Both the position numbers and the translations under genes were made by a program. A stretch of DNA of 64,000 nucleotides from Latrodectus hesperus (lineage: Eukaryota; Arthropoda; Arachnida; Araneae; Theridiidae): the NCBI GenBank assembly GCA_037975125.1, contig CM075853.1, positions 76,113,609 to 76,177,608 on the forward strand. The letters run 5' to 3'. The notes beneath the pieces were generated by a model. That model searched no databases. It was not told where the DNA came from and was given only the letters and a program-made list of their open reading frames with translations. Positions 1 through 12,654 of the stretch are shown piece after piece (positions within the stretch are counted from its first letter, which is position 1; each line of letters begins with the position of its first letter).

Positions 1-1360
1 ACCTGGAAATTTTGGGCAACAAACATATTGATCAACTTGTGCTAAGGGCAAAAAAACAGAATAACATCTTGAGGTACATCTCTGGTCGAAACTAGAGCTC
101 AGGCGCTGATACTTTACAAAACACCTATGTCTCATTAATTAGGCCAGTTCTGAAATACGGCATTCCAATCTATTGTTGTGCCTCCGATACTAATCTCCAG
201 AAACTAGACAAAGTCCGGCTCAGTGCAGCTCAGATCATCACCTGTTTAAGAAATTCCTGTCCCAGAGATTTACTTTTTGAGGCAGGTCTTCAGCCGCTTA
301 GCCTTAGAAGGCGCGCATATTTAACCAAATATTTCAATAAACTCTGGGCTCTCATAATCGCACCTTAATCTATTTTAGGGGTTGGCATTATAGTCAGAGA
401 CAAGAGAAATAGCCCCTTCAGCCAAATAGCCAATCTGAACATAGCTAAAGATGCCTTAGAACCACATTACCTGAAACAATGTCTTAACTCATCAGATGAT
501 CTAGATGGTGTCATTTTCCATCCGGATTTGCAGGTTCATGTAAATAAACTTTCTGCTATTCCCAACTATCTGAGGAAGATAGCCTTTGAGCGAATTGGAG
601 AAATATTGAGCGATACCATACAGGTTTATATTGATAGCAGTAAAGATGAATACAATTGTACTGGCAGCGGAATTTAAATCAAACAGCAATATAGTGTCTT
701 AAGGCTGTAAAAGAGAAATCGTGATTATTGCTCGGTGTTCCGTAGTGAGCTTATTGCCATAAAGGTAGCCCTGAACTCACTTCCACATGGAGCTGAGATT
801 TGGGTTTTGTCTGATAGTAAAAGTGCAATATAGCATTTCGCCAGATGGCGACAAGTGAGAGAAAGGACTGGGGTTTCAATACTTCAAATGTTAAAACGGA
901 TGTCCGTATCGCATCATATTTACCTTCAGTGGATTCCTTTCCACATGGATCTCAAGGGGAATGAGATTGCAGACACTCTGGCCAAAGCTGGTGTGCCGTC
1001 GGCACCTCTTACATTTCAGGAGATTCATTCAAAGATTAAACACAAGAATAAAACCACTTGGATTGTCCCTCCTGAGCATCATTGGTACCGCTGCGCGCAT
1101 CCAGGTGCTTCCTTGGCTACCGGTCTTAATAGACAAGAATAAGCGGCTATTGCCCTTTTGGAAGTGGCCATCTTAGTAACTTGAAATTCATCGAGGATAT
1201 GAAAAAATTCGAAATTTGCTCCAAGTGCTTAAATGAACAGGCCTCTCCTGAACATATTCTCCAATGACTTGGTCTCTCTGGGAGAGAACTGATGGAGAAT
1301 CCACTTTTGGTACTGGACTTTTTAAAGGTGTATGCGCTCATGGACCTGGTCTAGCACTGC
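1..1360 (+). pseudogene. 3' end of non-LTR retrotransposon ORF2 (RT thumb, RNase H, zinc-like tail), decayed
   Basis: Plus-strand translation in shifting frames shows the C-terminal part of a LINE polyprotein. Around 20-350 there is a post-RT thumb region with LIRPVLKYGIPIY followed by QKLDKVRLSAAQIIT, typical of Jockey/I/R1-group elements. Around 620-1010 an RNase H domain is visible as VYIDSSKDEY, FRSELIAIKVAL, VLSDSKSAI and WIPFHMDLKGNEIADTLAKA. Around 1195-1265 a FEICSKCLNEQASPEHIL stretch matches the C-terminal Cys/His motif that follows RNase H in these elements. Several stops and frameshifts interrupt it, so it is not functional. The 5' part lies outside the window. The clade is not certain; that it is an RNase H-bearing non-LTR element is fairly sure. 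Confidence 0.8.
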
Positions 1361-2519
1361 TAAACTCAGCGTCATGCAAACACAACATTCACTAATGTAC
1401 GAACGAGTATTATATTTCGTCTCTTATACAAAAAAGGTTACACTAGTCTTGCAAGCTTGAGGGCTAAAGTCCATTTCCTCTCAGGTCTTCTGATTAAAAG
1501 AAATTCCAGGACTGGTTTTTAAGGTAGTAGGGCATTTAAGTTTTTCTTTGCATGATGCCACAAATAGAATGAACGAAAAAGTTGTCCTCTCTTATGTTCT
1601 ATGTAAATTTTTTAAGATTAAATGATTACAAAGTTAACAGAAAAATGTGCATTCTGGTATTCCATAGTCTGAAATATCTCTTGTTAAGATTCTCAAATGT
1701 TAAAAATTTACAAATCAAGTAATTTAAGTAAAATGTTAAAAAAATTTTGTCACTTTTTAATGCATCAAGAATTAATATATTAGAATGTCATTGTTTTTAA
1801 AGATAATTTTATTAGCTTTATTGATGCATTTGACTTATTAAATTTCAAGTAATTTTCAATTTGTTTGAATATTTTTAGAGAAAGATTCTATATTTTTTAA
1901 TTTACTATCAAATGGAAAACTGTTTTCTTTTTTAAAAAAAATAGTAAATTTGCTTTTACTATTTTCTTATGGCAAAACCTCTGTTTAAAGCAGTTTTTCT
2001 GTGAACAGCAATTTAATAGTTAAATGTTTAAGAAATCAATTGACTGTCTGAATGTTTCATTATGTAACTTTCAAAACATAAGTGATAAAAATGTAATTAG
2101 ATTTGCTTAAATTTTCTGCCAAAATCCAATTTTAAGTATTTGTTAAATTTACAAATACAAAAATATGAAAGCATGTTGTTATTTGTTGAACGAGCTGTTA
2201 GTTTTCTAGCCTTCAGTTCAACAGTTTATGAATTCAAATCCCACCTTGAACATGGATACTAGAAGTGGCTCAGAATCCATTTTAAACTGTTGGTTCTATT
2301 CTAGTATTGGCTCTGGTATGTAAAAAATTATCTTACAGTACAGTGCCAAACAAACCAACTTATAATTTACATTTGTGTATATTTTGATATGTGTTGTAAT
2401 TGGTTGAGAAGCTTGATATTTGAGAAAATATTCTGATTATAAATAATAAAATAGTTGTTAGCTATGATTGCTGAAATATATTTTTACAAGTTGAAAATTT
2501 AAATTTATTTTTTTTTTCA

Positions 2520-3348
2520 TTAACCCTTTGATGGTTATGAACAGCTGAGCTCGCAATCGAATCGTGCTTCATAATGTGCGCAAACGAGTTCCGCTCGGCA
2601 GCGTGTTTTCGTCCGAAAAGGTTAGAAACGAGTTCTGCTCGCGTAGTTAAAATTTCCCCCAATGCGCGCTGACGAGCTGAGCTCGTTCGCCAATATTATT
2701 TTGCATTGATAATGTTACAAACGAATCCTACTCGCATATTTAGTTAGTTTTACTGTCTACAGATAACGGATTCCATGAATTTCTTTTCATAATGATTGAA
2801 GTTGTTTATATTTTTACATTGTTGTTTGTATAGCCATTTTGGCGTGGTATTTTGAGTGTTTGTAAAGAAAAATGGCTCAAAAGCGAAAGTTAAATGATAT
2901 TGATTATGACGATGATTATGATTGTGATACAGAAAGCTTATCTAGTTTTGAATCTGATGACGACTTTGTTCATAATATATCAACATTAGTGTTTTACATT
3001 AGTTGTATTTATTTAGACTTTTCAATTTAATATTTGTATAAACTTGTATTTATATTTAACGATTATTATTTATAAAATTGGTTATTATCATTTATAATTT
3101 ACTATTTACAAATTATCATTTATTAATTATTTTAAAGTACTTAAAAACTGGTATATATGTATTAAAAGCACTTTAAGAATTTTATAAAACGCGCGAGGTG
3201 AGCTATCCACCCCATCGCCACAGAAGGGTGACATTTTCGGAAGAACGGCGGAGGAAAACAGCTGCGAATTTCGACTGCTGTTAAGTCGCAGAACAGCGCG
3301 AATTAAGTAAGCGAAAAATGCTACTTTCCCTAACCGCTAAAGGGTTAA
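2520..3348 (+). mobile_element. piggyBac-like non-autonomous element with TTAA ends
   Basis: The element is bounded by TTAA on both sides (2520-2523 and 3345-3348). Its ends are inverted: TTAACCCTTTGATGGTTA at the left, and the right end reads TTAACCCTTTAGCGGTTAG on the other strand. TTAA target sites and CCCTTT ends are typical of piggyBac. Just inside the left end are several ACGAGYTNNGCTCG-like subterminal palindromes (about 2545-2740). A short ORF from ATG 2872 begins MAQKRKLNDIDYDDDYD and is very acidic and serine-rich, like the N-terminus of piggyBac transposases, but stops after about 50 codons at roughly 3027. No catalytic domain remains. At 829 bp it is an internally deleted copy. 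Confidence 0.75.
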
Positions 3349-3622
3349 CACTGAATTTAAATTATTTATTTAAAATAGTTACTTTCTTTATAAAATAAAT
3401 ATGTGTTTATAAAGATGCTGATATCTAATGTGTTTTCAACCAGAATTATTACATTGAAATGCTTTGAAGCCAAAATTTCTCAATTATAATATTATTGCTT
3501 ATTAATTAATTTGAAAAAATATATTAAGTGATATTTAATGCACACACATACTTATATTATTGCTATTTTTAATATTGTTTGATTCTAAAACTGAATCTAT
3601 ATACATATTTAATTTACTTTAG
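3349..3622 (+). other. TCP1 intron, no further feature
   Basis: AT-rich sequence between the piggyBac-like element and the first visible TCP1 exon. It ends in a TTTACTTTAG splice acceptor. Upstream TCP1 exons are not recognisable in 1-3600, so they lie left of the window, and the mobile elements above probably sit in a TCP1 intron. Confidence 0.5.
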
Positions 3623-3815
3623 ACCTAAAGCTCGTACTGCAAGCTCCATCATCTTGAGAGGCGCTAACGACTTTTATGTTGATGAAATGGAACGATCTAT
3701 TCATGATTCTTTGTGTGTTGTCAAAAGAGTTTTAGAATCAAAAACAGTGGTACCAGGTGGTGGTGCAGTTGAAGCTGCATTATCTATTTATTTAGAAAAC
3801 TTTGCTACTTCTTTG
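3623..3815 (+). CDS. TCP1: T-complex protein 1 subunit alpha (CCT1), internal exon
   Basis: CCT1 is one of eight subunits of the cytosolic TRiC/CCT chaperonin, which folds actin, tubulin and other proteins using ATP. This exon encodes ASSIILRGANDFYVDEMERS and SKTVVPGGGAVEAALSIYLE, very close to animal TCP1. GGGAVE is the nucleotide-site motif of the returning equatorial domain in group II chaperonins. The exon follows a TTTACTTTAG acceptor, enters with one base of a split codon (its first base completes the codon before Pro) and ends in phase 0 at TTTG|GTAAGT. It is the first of three consecutive coding exons that give the C-terminal part of the protein. Upstream exons lie outside the window. 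Identification is secure. Confidence 0.93.
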
Positions 3816-5871
3816 GTAAGTTCAATAATTTTTTCAATGATTAAAATTTAGCAATGATTTTATTTTTATCCATGGGGGAAAATGCTTAATGTTGAAAAAT
3901 GTTCTAAGTAGAGCCAATTGAGCCTTTAAAAAAAAAACTATTGACATAAATTTAATAAAAATTTTATGAATTATTTTTTCAGTTACACATTAAAAGAAAT
4001 TTAATTTCTGTAACAAACCAAAAAAAATTTTATGTAAATTTTTTTAAATAATATATAATTATGTTACAATTCATGCAAAAGATGAATAATATTTAGAGGA
4101 ATATTGTTCCATTCTTCAATGGACATATACTGAAAATTCTGGTAGAATTACATGTGTAGGATATCAGTTTTAAATTGAACACTCTAGAATAGACTATAAG
4201 GGTTCAGTAATAATATAGTTGATTGACTGCAAGCAGATGTTTAATGTCATCTTCATGTTCATTAATTCATGATTGGACAAGTCCTACATGAATTGATGCA
4301 TTATTATCATGGAAGAAAATGAGCTGTGTTTAGTTTGTTGAAGTGTGTCTTCTTCTCCCCAACAATCCATATCTTAAAGAACTTCAAGCTACCAATTACT
4401 TTCAGGATATATATATTTTTTTATTTCTAAAAGTATTCTTATTATATTTAAAGTCTTAGGAAATGTATTCAAAAAATTTTATTCAGTATCTGTTACTTGA
4501 TAATTACCTATATATATTAAAAATAAAATTTGTGATAAGTCATCAAATGTTTTAAATAATCATACTGAGGAAATGTTATGTTTTGTACTTTAAAATTTAA
4601 GATTATGTATTTTTATCACAACACAAACTTAGTTTCACATACATTTGAGAACTTTAAGATACATAGCCATTGAAACTTAGTGTTAATCATGAAAACCATG
4701 TTAATTTTTTAAGCATTATTAACCTAAATTTGCTTATATATAAATACTAGTAATAAGAAAAATCCTATTTTAATTTAAAATTTGTCCCATGTTATAAAAA
4801 CCTTCATTTCATTTTACCTAATAAGAATTGCAGCATTTTTTTAATTATGTTTTTATTATAGCAAGGAACTTGTTAACTTACATTGACTTTAAAATAGTTT
4901 CATTTGGTATTGTAAAACTCTTAATATTATTTAAGGTTTAACAATACTCTGTATTTATGATTTTCAGCTTTATTTTTTTGGCACACTCTTAATGAATTCA
5001 AAATTTGCCAGCACACAAAGAAAAAAATAAGTTAAAAAGTTTTTTTTATTTACCTATAATACATAGTGTAAAATAATATAATATGTATACTACAAAAACA
5101 ATAGTGTGTTTATTACTTTACTCATAATAAAAAAAGCATAATATTTACTGTATACTTTTTTAAAAGTTATTTATTTACCTATAATACATTGTGTAAAATA
5201 AAATGCTCTACAAAAACAACAGTATGTTCCTTACTTGACTCATGATAAAAAATATGTATAATTTTTAAATACATATCTAAAATTAGGCCTGGCATAAAAG
5301 TGTCGCAGTACAGTGGTTAAGAATCATTGCTGTATATAATAAATAGTAAATCTTACTATTTATACTGAATAAAAAAATATACCTAATTTCATTGTCTTGT
5401 TGATTGGTTTTCTAGGAAATTTAACAAAGTGAATTAGAAAAAAATCAAAAACAGCCTCATTAAAAATAGTAATTAAACAGCAAAAAAAATTATCTCATTT
5501 TCTCTTTGATACCAATTTACATATGGTTAGGAGCAAGTTAATTACATTTATTCTAGTGATAATATTCGTAGATATTTGAAATAACTAATAAAATGTGTGA
5601 TGTTATAAAGTGTACAAATGTCCATTTATTCATTTCTATGAAATTTAAATGGTATTTAAAGAAAAACACCATTCTTTAATATGAATTTATTAATGATTTC
5701 TGTAACACTCTTCTCATCTGAGAACATACTGCACTGGAAATAGCTTGATGCAATATTATTTGTTTCTTTATTGTGTTATTTGATGTACTTAATTTTCTTA
5801 AAAGTTTTTAAGAGTTTATGTTTACTAACTTTTTATTGGCTGACCAATTTAATTTTTTATTGATTTTATAG
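3816..5871 (+). other. TCP1 intron
   Basis: AT-rich intron bounded by GTAAGT and TTTTATAG. Apart from the repeat at about 4965-5330 nothing coding is visible. Confidence 0.7.
4965..5335 (-). repeat. degenerate hAT-type MITE with a ~120-bp internal tandem duplication
   Basis: The right end read on the minus strand is CAGCAATGATTCTTAACCAC followed by TGTACTGCGACAC, similar to hAT-family MITE ends of the CAG..GGTTCTTAACC type. The left part contains TTTGGCACACTC, a possible counterpart. Between them two diverged copies of a ~120-bp unit (about 5040-5160 and 5165-5280) share TTTACCTATAATACAT, GTGTAAAATAA and CTACAAAAACAA. Exact borders and target-site duplication are unclear. Confidence 0.4.
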
Positions 5872-6035
5872 AGTTCTAGAGAGCAGTTGGCAATTGCAGA
5901 ATATGCCAAAAGCCTACTTGTTATTCCTAAAACATTGGCTGTCAATGCTGCAAAAGATGCAAGTGACTTAGTTTCCAAACTTAGAGCTTATCACAACAGT
6001 TCTCAAACAGTTCCTGAACGTGCTGACTTAAAATG
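5872..6035 (+). CDS. TCP1: T-complex protein 1 subunit alpha (CCT1), internal exon
   Basis: Starts in phase 0 after a TGATTTTATAG acceptor and reads SSREQLAIAEYAKSLLVIPK and TLAVNAAKDASDLVSKLRAY, the conserved equatorial-domain helices of CCT1 (animal TCP1 has SREQLAIAEFARSLLVIP and LAVNAAQDSTDLVAKLRA). It ends AAATG|GTACAC, splitting the codon of the conserved Trp in LKW. Together with the flanking exons it gives an uninterrupted reading frame, so the gene appears intact here. Confidence 0.93.
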
Positions 6036-7169
<1,134 letters not shown>

Positions 7170-7359
7170 GGTTGGTCTCGATTTGTATCAAGGAACAGTA
7201 AGAAACAATAAGAAGTATGGCGTTCTTGAACCTGCTATTTCTAAAATAAAATCTCTAAAGTTTGCAACTGAAGCTGCTATTACAATTCTTCGCATTGATG
7301 ATCTGATTAAGTTAGCCCCTGAACAAAAGGATCGAGGTGGTGATGATGAATGCATGTGA
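7170..7359 (+). CDS. TCP1: T-complex protein 1 subunit alpha (CCT1), last coding exon
   Basis: Completes the split Trp codon and continues VGLDLYQGTVRNNKKYGVLE, then KSLKFATEAAITILRIDDLI, ending in a TGA stop at 7357-7359. KFATEAAITILRIDD is the C-terminal equatorial motif shared by nearly all CCT subunits and supplies part of the ATP site. The tail after IDDLIKL is short and ends GGDDECM, as expected for a variable CCT1 tail. Only the 3' end of the gene is in the window; it is on the same strand as the Dscam-type array that begins about 10 kb downstream. Confidence 0.93.
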
Positions 7360-7730
7360 ACCTAAATGTTTGAGCTAAGCTGGACTTTATAAATTGCGCT
7401 TCAATGGAAAACACTGCAAGTGAAATGCCTCTCTCATCTGTTAACTGCAACTAATGTCTCTTATATGATTTCATCATTAAATGTTAATCACATTTATCTG
7501 TATGATATATGCATTTGTTACACAAGATTTCTTAATAAATATACCAATATAAGCTTTCTCATTTTTATAGTGCGTATTCTTCAGTTAAATTTTTATCTTT
7601 ATATATAAAAAAATTTTCTGCTTTTGATTCAGAAATAATTATTCCGAAATAGTTGCATAATATTTTTGCCTTATTTGATAGTGATTACTCATGTTTCACT
7701 GAATAAATGTTATCTGTTTTGAGGGAGATA
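7360..7730 (+). other. TCP1 3' untranslated region with candidate poly(A) signals
   Basis: AT-rich sequence after the TCP1 stop. Two AATAAA hexamers occur on the coding strand, at 7534-7539 and 7702-7707; either could define the mRNA end. Confidence 0.5.
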
Positions 7731-8101
7731 AAAATTGTGAAGATTAATATTTAGATTATAAGACACACACATTTTAGTTTTAAAAATTATTTTCTTGTAA
7801 AACCAGGCTAGTTTTAAGATATAAAATTTCTTATTAAGGTATTCTTTTCTCCTATATTAGTGAAACTTTTATTAATATTTTTTTCTTTTCTTAAAATATC
7901 AACTTTGCAATCATAAAATAATGTACTTAAGCAATAGAGAATATTTTAGGGAGGAAAATTCATCACATAAGAATATTTTTGGCCATTTCAACTGCAAATA
8001 ACAATTTTACTATCTCTAGAAAATACTGAGACATACTTTGTTGAAAAGTGACATAATTAAATAATTTTATTTTAAAGAAAAGGTTTTTTTTTAGTATATT
8101 A

Positions 8102-11100
8102 CAGGGGTTGGAGTTGTCTTGATATTCCTGAAATTCTTTTTTTTTTTTTTAATGTCCTGATTTTTCAAAATAAATCCTGAAACTCCCTAAATTATTTTAT
8201 TAAATTCTTTTAATAAAAATAATTAGTTAATAATTAATTTGATTTTTTAGTAATAAATTTTTCTGCTAGTGAAATATATTTTCTCTTTCAATTGCTTTCT
8301 GTGCAACAAGAAAAGAAAAAGTTTTTTCCCCCTTTTTTGGTTTGGAAATAGGGTTGCTAAATATTTGTCTCTTCATTTTTGGCCTTGATCAGAAATGTTT
8401 GGTGTTGCAAAAGTTTATATTTGGATTTATCAATAGATTCTATTATCTGCCTTTACAAGCAAAGGATTCTATTTTTAGTATTGTACAATTATTTACAATG
8501 ATGGCAAAATTGTAAGAATGATTATTCGTCTACGTTTATGCTCATGCATAAAGATTTACTTGTCATCTTGAACACTCATTAGCAAATTTAGAATTTATTT
8601 TTTGAAAAATATTAATTTTCTTTTTAAAATTCCAAGGAAATCTGAATTTTTTGATAAATGGTTGGAAATGCAAGATGGAAATGAATGCTTTATTAAGAGA
8701 TGTGGTGCCAAAGTGTTGAGGATATTCATTCTGCGGAGTGCTTCATAATCAAAAGCAAATTCATTGTTTCTAATATTTGTTTTTGACAAATGCTCACTTG
8801 TGCTGATGAATCAAAACACAGAAAAGCTGTGAACTGTTATAAGAATCAAAAACTGTTTACCATCATGTCATCAACTTCATCTGAATCTTTGACATTGTCT
8901 GAAGTTATGAATAACAAATCACTGTTTCCAAAAACGACATCAAAGAAGACAATTAAAGTTGGAATCATTTTAGTTTTGGTGAAATAAAAATAATTATTCT
9001 TTTTCATCTTTGAATGATTTAGAGAATATTTACCAGATAAATGTTTGATGATTCTGCCATAGCAAAAAGTCTCAAATTATCTGACAAACGGTCAGATATG
9101 TGACTAATTTTAGACTGGCGCTGTATTTCAAAACTCTTTTGCTTCAAGATATTGAAACTTCATACTTTGCTTTACTTCTCGATGAATCTAATACAAACCA
9201 TACAAATGAAAAGTTGGATACTTACTTTTATATTTTTCTAACAAAGTAGTAAAAATTGTCATTCAATCAAGTACTTGTCAATCATTCAAATAAAACAATG
9301 AAAATCGAATCACATTTTTAGAGCATGCTGAAGACAGTAAAATTGTAAAAATTTTATTACATTTTTTTGAAAATAATTTTGGAATCTAGAAAAATTAATG
9401 TAATGGTCAATGGATGGACCAAGAGTTAATTTAGCTATTTTGAACTTAATAAATACTGAGCCCATAGTAAGCAAAGTTTGGATGTGGCTATTTGTTGCTT
9501 ACTCATAATCCATGGAGCACCACGTAGAGGTATTGACAAAATTGTTAGCAATATGGTGTATTTGTGTATGAGTTATAGTTATTCATCAATTTTTCAAACA
9601 ATTTCCTGCTTTTTGAAACAATTTCCTAGAAGGGAAAGCTACCATTTCTTACAGTTAGAAATACTGGAAAAAACCTTAGCTAAACGTAAAAAGTTGGATA
9701 TGTGATTAATTTTGAATTAGTGCCATATTTCGAAACTTATTTTGTATAATTTATATATCAACACTATATATATTTTGTGTACTACTACTATATTTACTAT
9801 ATATAAATTTATATATATTTTGTTTTACTTTTGACGAAACTACAACAAAACAGAAACAGATATTTACATTTCATATTAGTCTGACAAACAAGGCAGATAT
9901 GGCATTTGTTACTGCAAATCTCATTTTTAGGGCATGCTGAAACCAATAACATTGTAAAAAGTTTATTGAAGATAATGGCTTAAATTTAGAAAAAACTAAT
10001 GCAGTTATCAATGAATAAACCAAAAGTTAATTTTGCTTTCTTAAAGCAAGTAAATTGTGAGCTGAGTAAGGAAAGTCTACCATTACTAATTGATTTGGAT
10101 ACATGCTTACACATATTCCATTGAAAACAATGCGAGGGGATTGACAAAATTACTATGTTGATGAATTTGCTGTAGATATTCACCAATTTTTTTTAACTAT
10201 CTCCTGCAAGAAGAGAAGATTACTATTTTTTACAATTGGAAATATTCCAATAAACTTAAGCTTAATATAGATTCCTTCGTTATGCTGAAAACCGTCTTCT
10301 AACTTTGGGATCAATTTATGAGGGTATTGAGCAGTATGTTGTTCTAAAACAATATTTTAGTTTAAGTTCCTAAAGAAACAAAATCTGAAGATATCTTCAA
10401 ATTGTAAAACATTTGAAAGACCCTAAAATTCTAGCATACTTTCATTTTATTTATTTTTATTTTGGAAAACCTTTGATCCATATTTACTTTTAATGCAAAA
10501 AGCTGGGCCTTTAATGCATGTGATGTATAGTAAATTAAATGAACTTGTTAACAGTATTATTTTTAAATCCTGAAGAAATCCATGAAAAAATGGAGAAAAA
10601 TTGCTACATAATGTTCATTCAGATAAAAATTGATTAAATTTTTTAAAAGATTGAAATCAGTCATGGTGCAACAGCAATGCTGGAAGAACTAATTAATAAA
10701 ACATTTCTACAAAGTGTCAATAATTCCTACAAAGCGATTTCTAAACATCTGCTTCATAAACTTCCTTTAGCAAATTCATTACTTAAAGATCTCTAGTGTT
10801 TGTCTCCATAATAGGAAAAAAGGTGAGTCCCAAGATTTCATTTAGTGGACTAATTCAACATATTTCTCATGTGAATAAAGCTCGTTTACACGTTAATAAG
10901 ATGAATGATAAGTAGTTTCCTTACATGTGTGAAGATGTGACTTTGCTTTTAAATGATAATGGCCAAAAGATCTGCAAATATTGGAATGTTTGACAACCTG
11001 TTAGAGATTATTCAACAAACAATTCTGTTATAGTAAATGAAAAATCTATTGGAATTTATAGTTCAATGTTTAAATACTTGTCATGATGCCATTTTTATGT

Positions 11101-11783
11101 ATGGCAATTGTATTTTCACCATTCCCCTTACAGAAGAAATGAGGCATTGTTTTCAGAAATCTCATGCAGAATATGCATCATAAATGGAAAAATTAAAAAA
11201 AATGTGACACAATTAAGAAAGAAAAGTTAAGTTGAAGAAGACATTGCAACTGCTTGGTGAAACAAATGTTTAAGCAATCCCACCTGTTAGAAAAGATTAA
11301 TGAACTTGAGAAAGAAAAGAAATCTGATAATCAATGTGCAGCTCAAAAGCTTTTACATAATGCAACAAACAAAATAGCATATGCTGCTAGTGATAATATG
11401 AGTGATGTTATATAAAATTGAACAGATGTATGTCATAATACAGTGATTGCACCTGTCTATGATAAGAAAAAGTGTATTAAAGTATCAATAAAATGTTATA
11501 AATCTGTTGTGTTTGAAGCTGTTTTCATGAAATTTGTTAATTCTCAAAAATTTTTACTATATTAAAGTTTAATTTCTGAATCATCTTTTATATTTGTTAC
11601 TAATAAAATTCTAAATTTTAATTTTAAATAGTATATTGCTTTCTATATAATAAGTGTTGTATTATTCATAATATAGAAATTAATTTGTAATTATGTAAAA
11701 GTATTATTGAAATGTGTCCTAAAATGATCTGATATTTCTTTAAAATATTATCCTGAAAAAAAATTTCAGTACTCCTACATCTG
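8102..11783 (+). mobile_element. hAT-superfamily DNA transposon, transposase decayed
   Basis: A 3.7-kb block with hAT features. The left end CAGGGGTTGGAGTT (8102) pairs with a right end that reads CAGATGTAGGAGTA on the minus strand (ending at 11783), 11 of 14 positions equal. Inside, plus-strand fragments read like a hAT transposase: an N-terminal BED-like region near 8600-8800 (KSEFFDKWLEMQDGNE), then YFALLLDESNTNHTNEKLD near 9170-9220 (the hAT DES.. motif) and RYAENRLLTLGSIYEGIEQY near 10280-10335 (the conserved R/W region before LK.YF). Many stops break the frame. No clear 8-bp target duplication was seen, so the outer borders are provisional. Confidence 0.6.
9080..10255 (+). repeat. tandem duplication inside the hAT transposase pseudogene
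   Basis: Two diverged copies of the same ~600-bp transposase segment lie head to tail, about 9080-9685 and 9686-10255. Landmarks in the same order in both: GATATGTGACTAATTTTAGA against GATATGTGATTAATTTTGAA; GCATGCTGAAGACAGTAAAA against GCATGCTGAAACCAATAACA; ACCAAGAGTTAATTTAGCT against ACCAAAAGTTAATTTTGCT; GTATTGACAAAATT against GGATTGACAAAATT. Both copies carry independent stops. Confidence 0.65.
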
Positions 11784-11991
11784 TGCTTGCCATTAATGGC
11801 TCTAATATGCTTTAAACTAATGATAGAATACTGCAAAACTCGCTTGAGTGTCGACCTGTTCTTCCAATGACTACTTGAATGGCAGTTTTATGATTTATGG
11901 TTATTTGCGTTAACTTTCTTCATTATTCCCCAGAAGAGTCAAAAGAATTGAGATAAACATTCGATGGTACGTTGCACATTTTTACATTCAT

Positions 11992-12017
11992 ACATACATA
12001 TATATATATATATATAT

Positions 12018-12048
<31 letters not shown>
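11992..12048. repeat. AT/ACAT microsatellite
   Basis: Imperfect (TA)n with TACATACATA and ACACAT interruptions. It is the apparent insertion target of the adjacent hAT MITE, since the same repeat resumes at 12655. Confidence 0.9.
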
Positions 12049-12654
12049 CAGGGATGCAGAACCTATGGCCCGCGAATGTTGTTAATAAAATAAGACTAAT
12101 TTAAAAAGAAATGAGACTCTTTCAAATAAACAAAAGAAAAAATCTGATAGGAAAACGATTCTACATCAGAATATTTTACATTTGTGAGCAAACTTTTTCT
12201 TTAATGAATTTAAACAAATCAAAAATAAGAAATAGGATAGCAGATGAGAACCTTTCTTCTGTTTTAGTATTGCCACAATGAATCTTAAGCCCAACATAAA
12301 AACAATAACTTCAAATATTCAGTCATAGCCATCACATTAAATTTTACTAATTTTTTTTCAAAATTTAAATTGTGTTCTTTGTATAATTACCGAAAAGTTT
12401 TCTCCCGTTATTCAATTTCAAGTTTTTTTCTGGAAATAAAGTATTTTAAGCATATCTATAATGTTTGTTTTATTACTTTATTGTATAATGTTTGCATGAA
12501 CAAATAAGTAAATAATTACAATTCATGCGTATTGCCACAAAAAACAATGTTTTCACGTTTATAACATGTTTTAACATTTACGTACTGCTTTGGCCCTCGA
12601 CATGATCTTTTTTCATATTTTGGTCCCTCATTCTGAAAAGGTTGTGCACCCCTA
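12049..12654 (+). mobile_element. short non-autonomous hAT element (MITE-like)
   Basis: Left end CAGGGATGCAGAACCTATGG; the right end read on the minus strand is TAGGGGTGCACAACCTTTTC. These match the CAGGGGTGCACAACCT-type inverted ends of hAT elements. It sits within a TA repeat, so an 8-bp TATATATA target duplication is possible but cannot be told apart from the repeat. About 606 bp, no ORF with a transposase motif. Confidence 0.75.

Noticed and set aside
2829..2842. TTTTGGCGTGGTA as a possible stray cassette box
   Set aside because: No CGCT core and it lies inside the piggyBac-like element.
9110..9120. TGGCGCTGT inside the hAT pseudogene
   Set aside because: Lacks the CGATATG part of the cassette box and has no leader exon downstream; it is transposase coding sequence.
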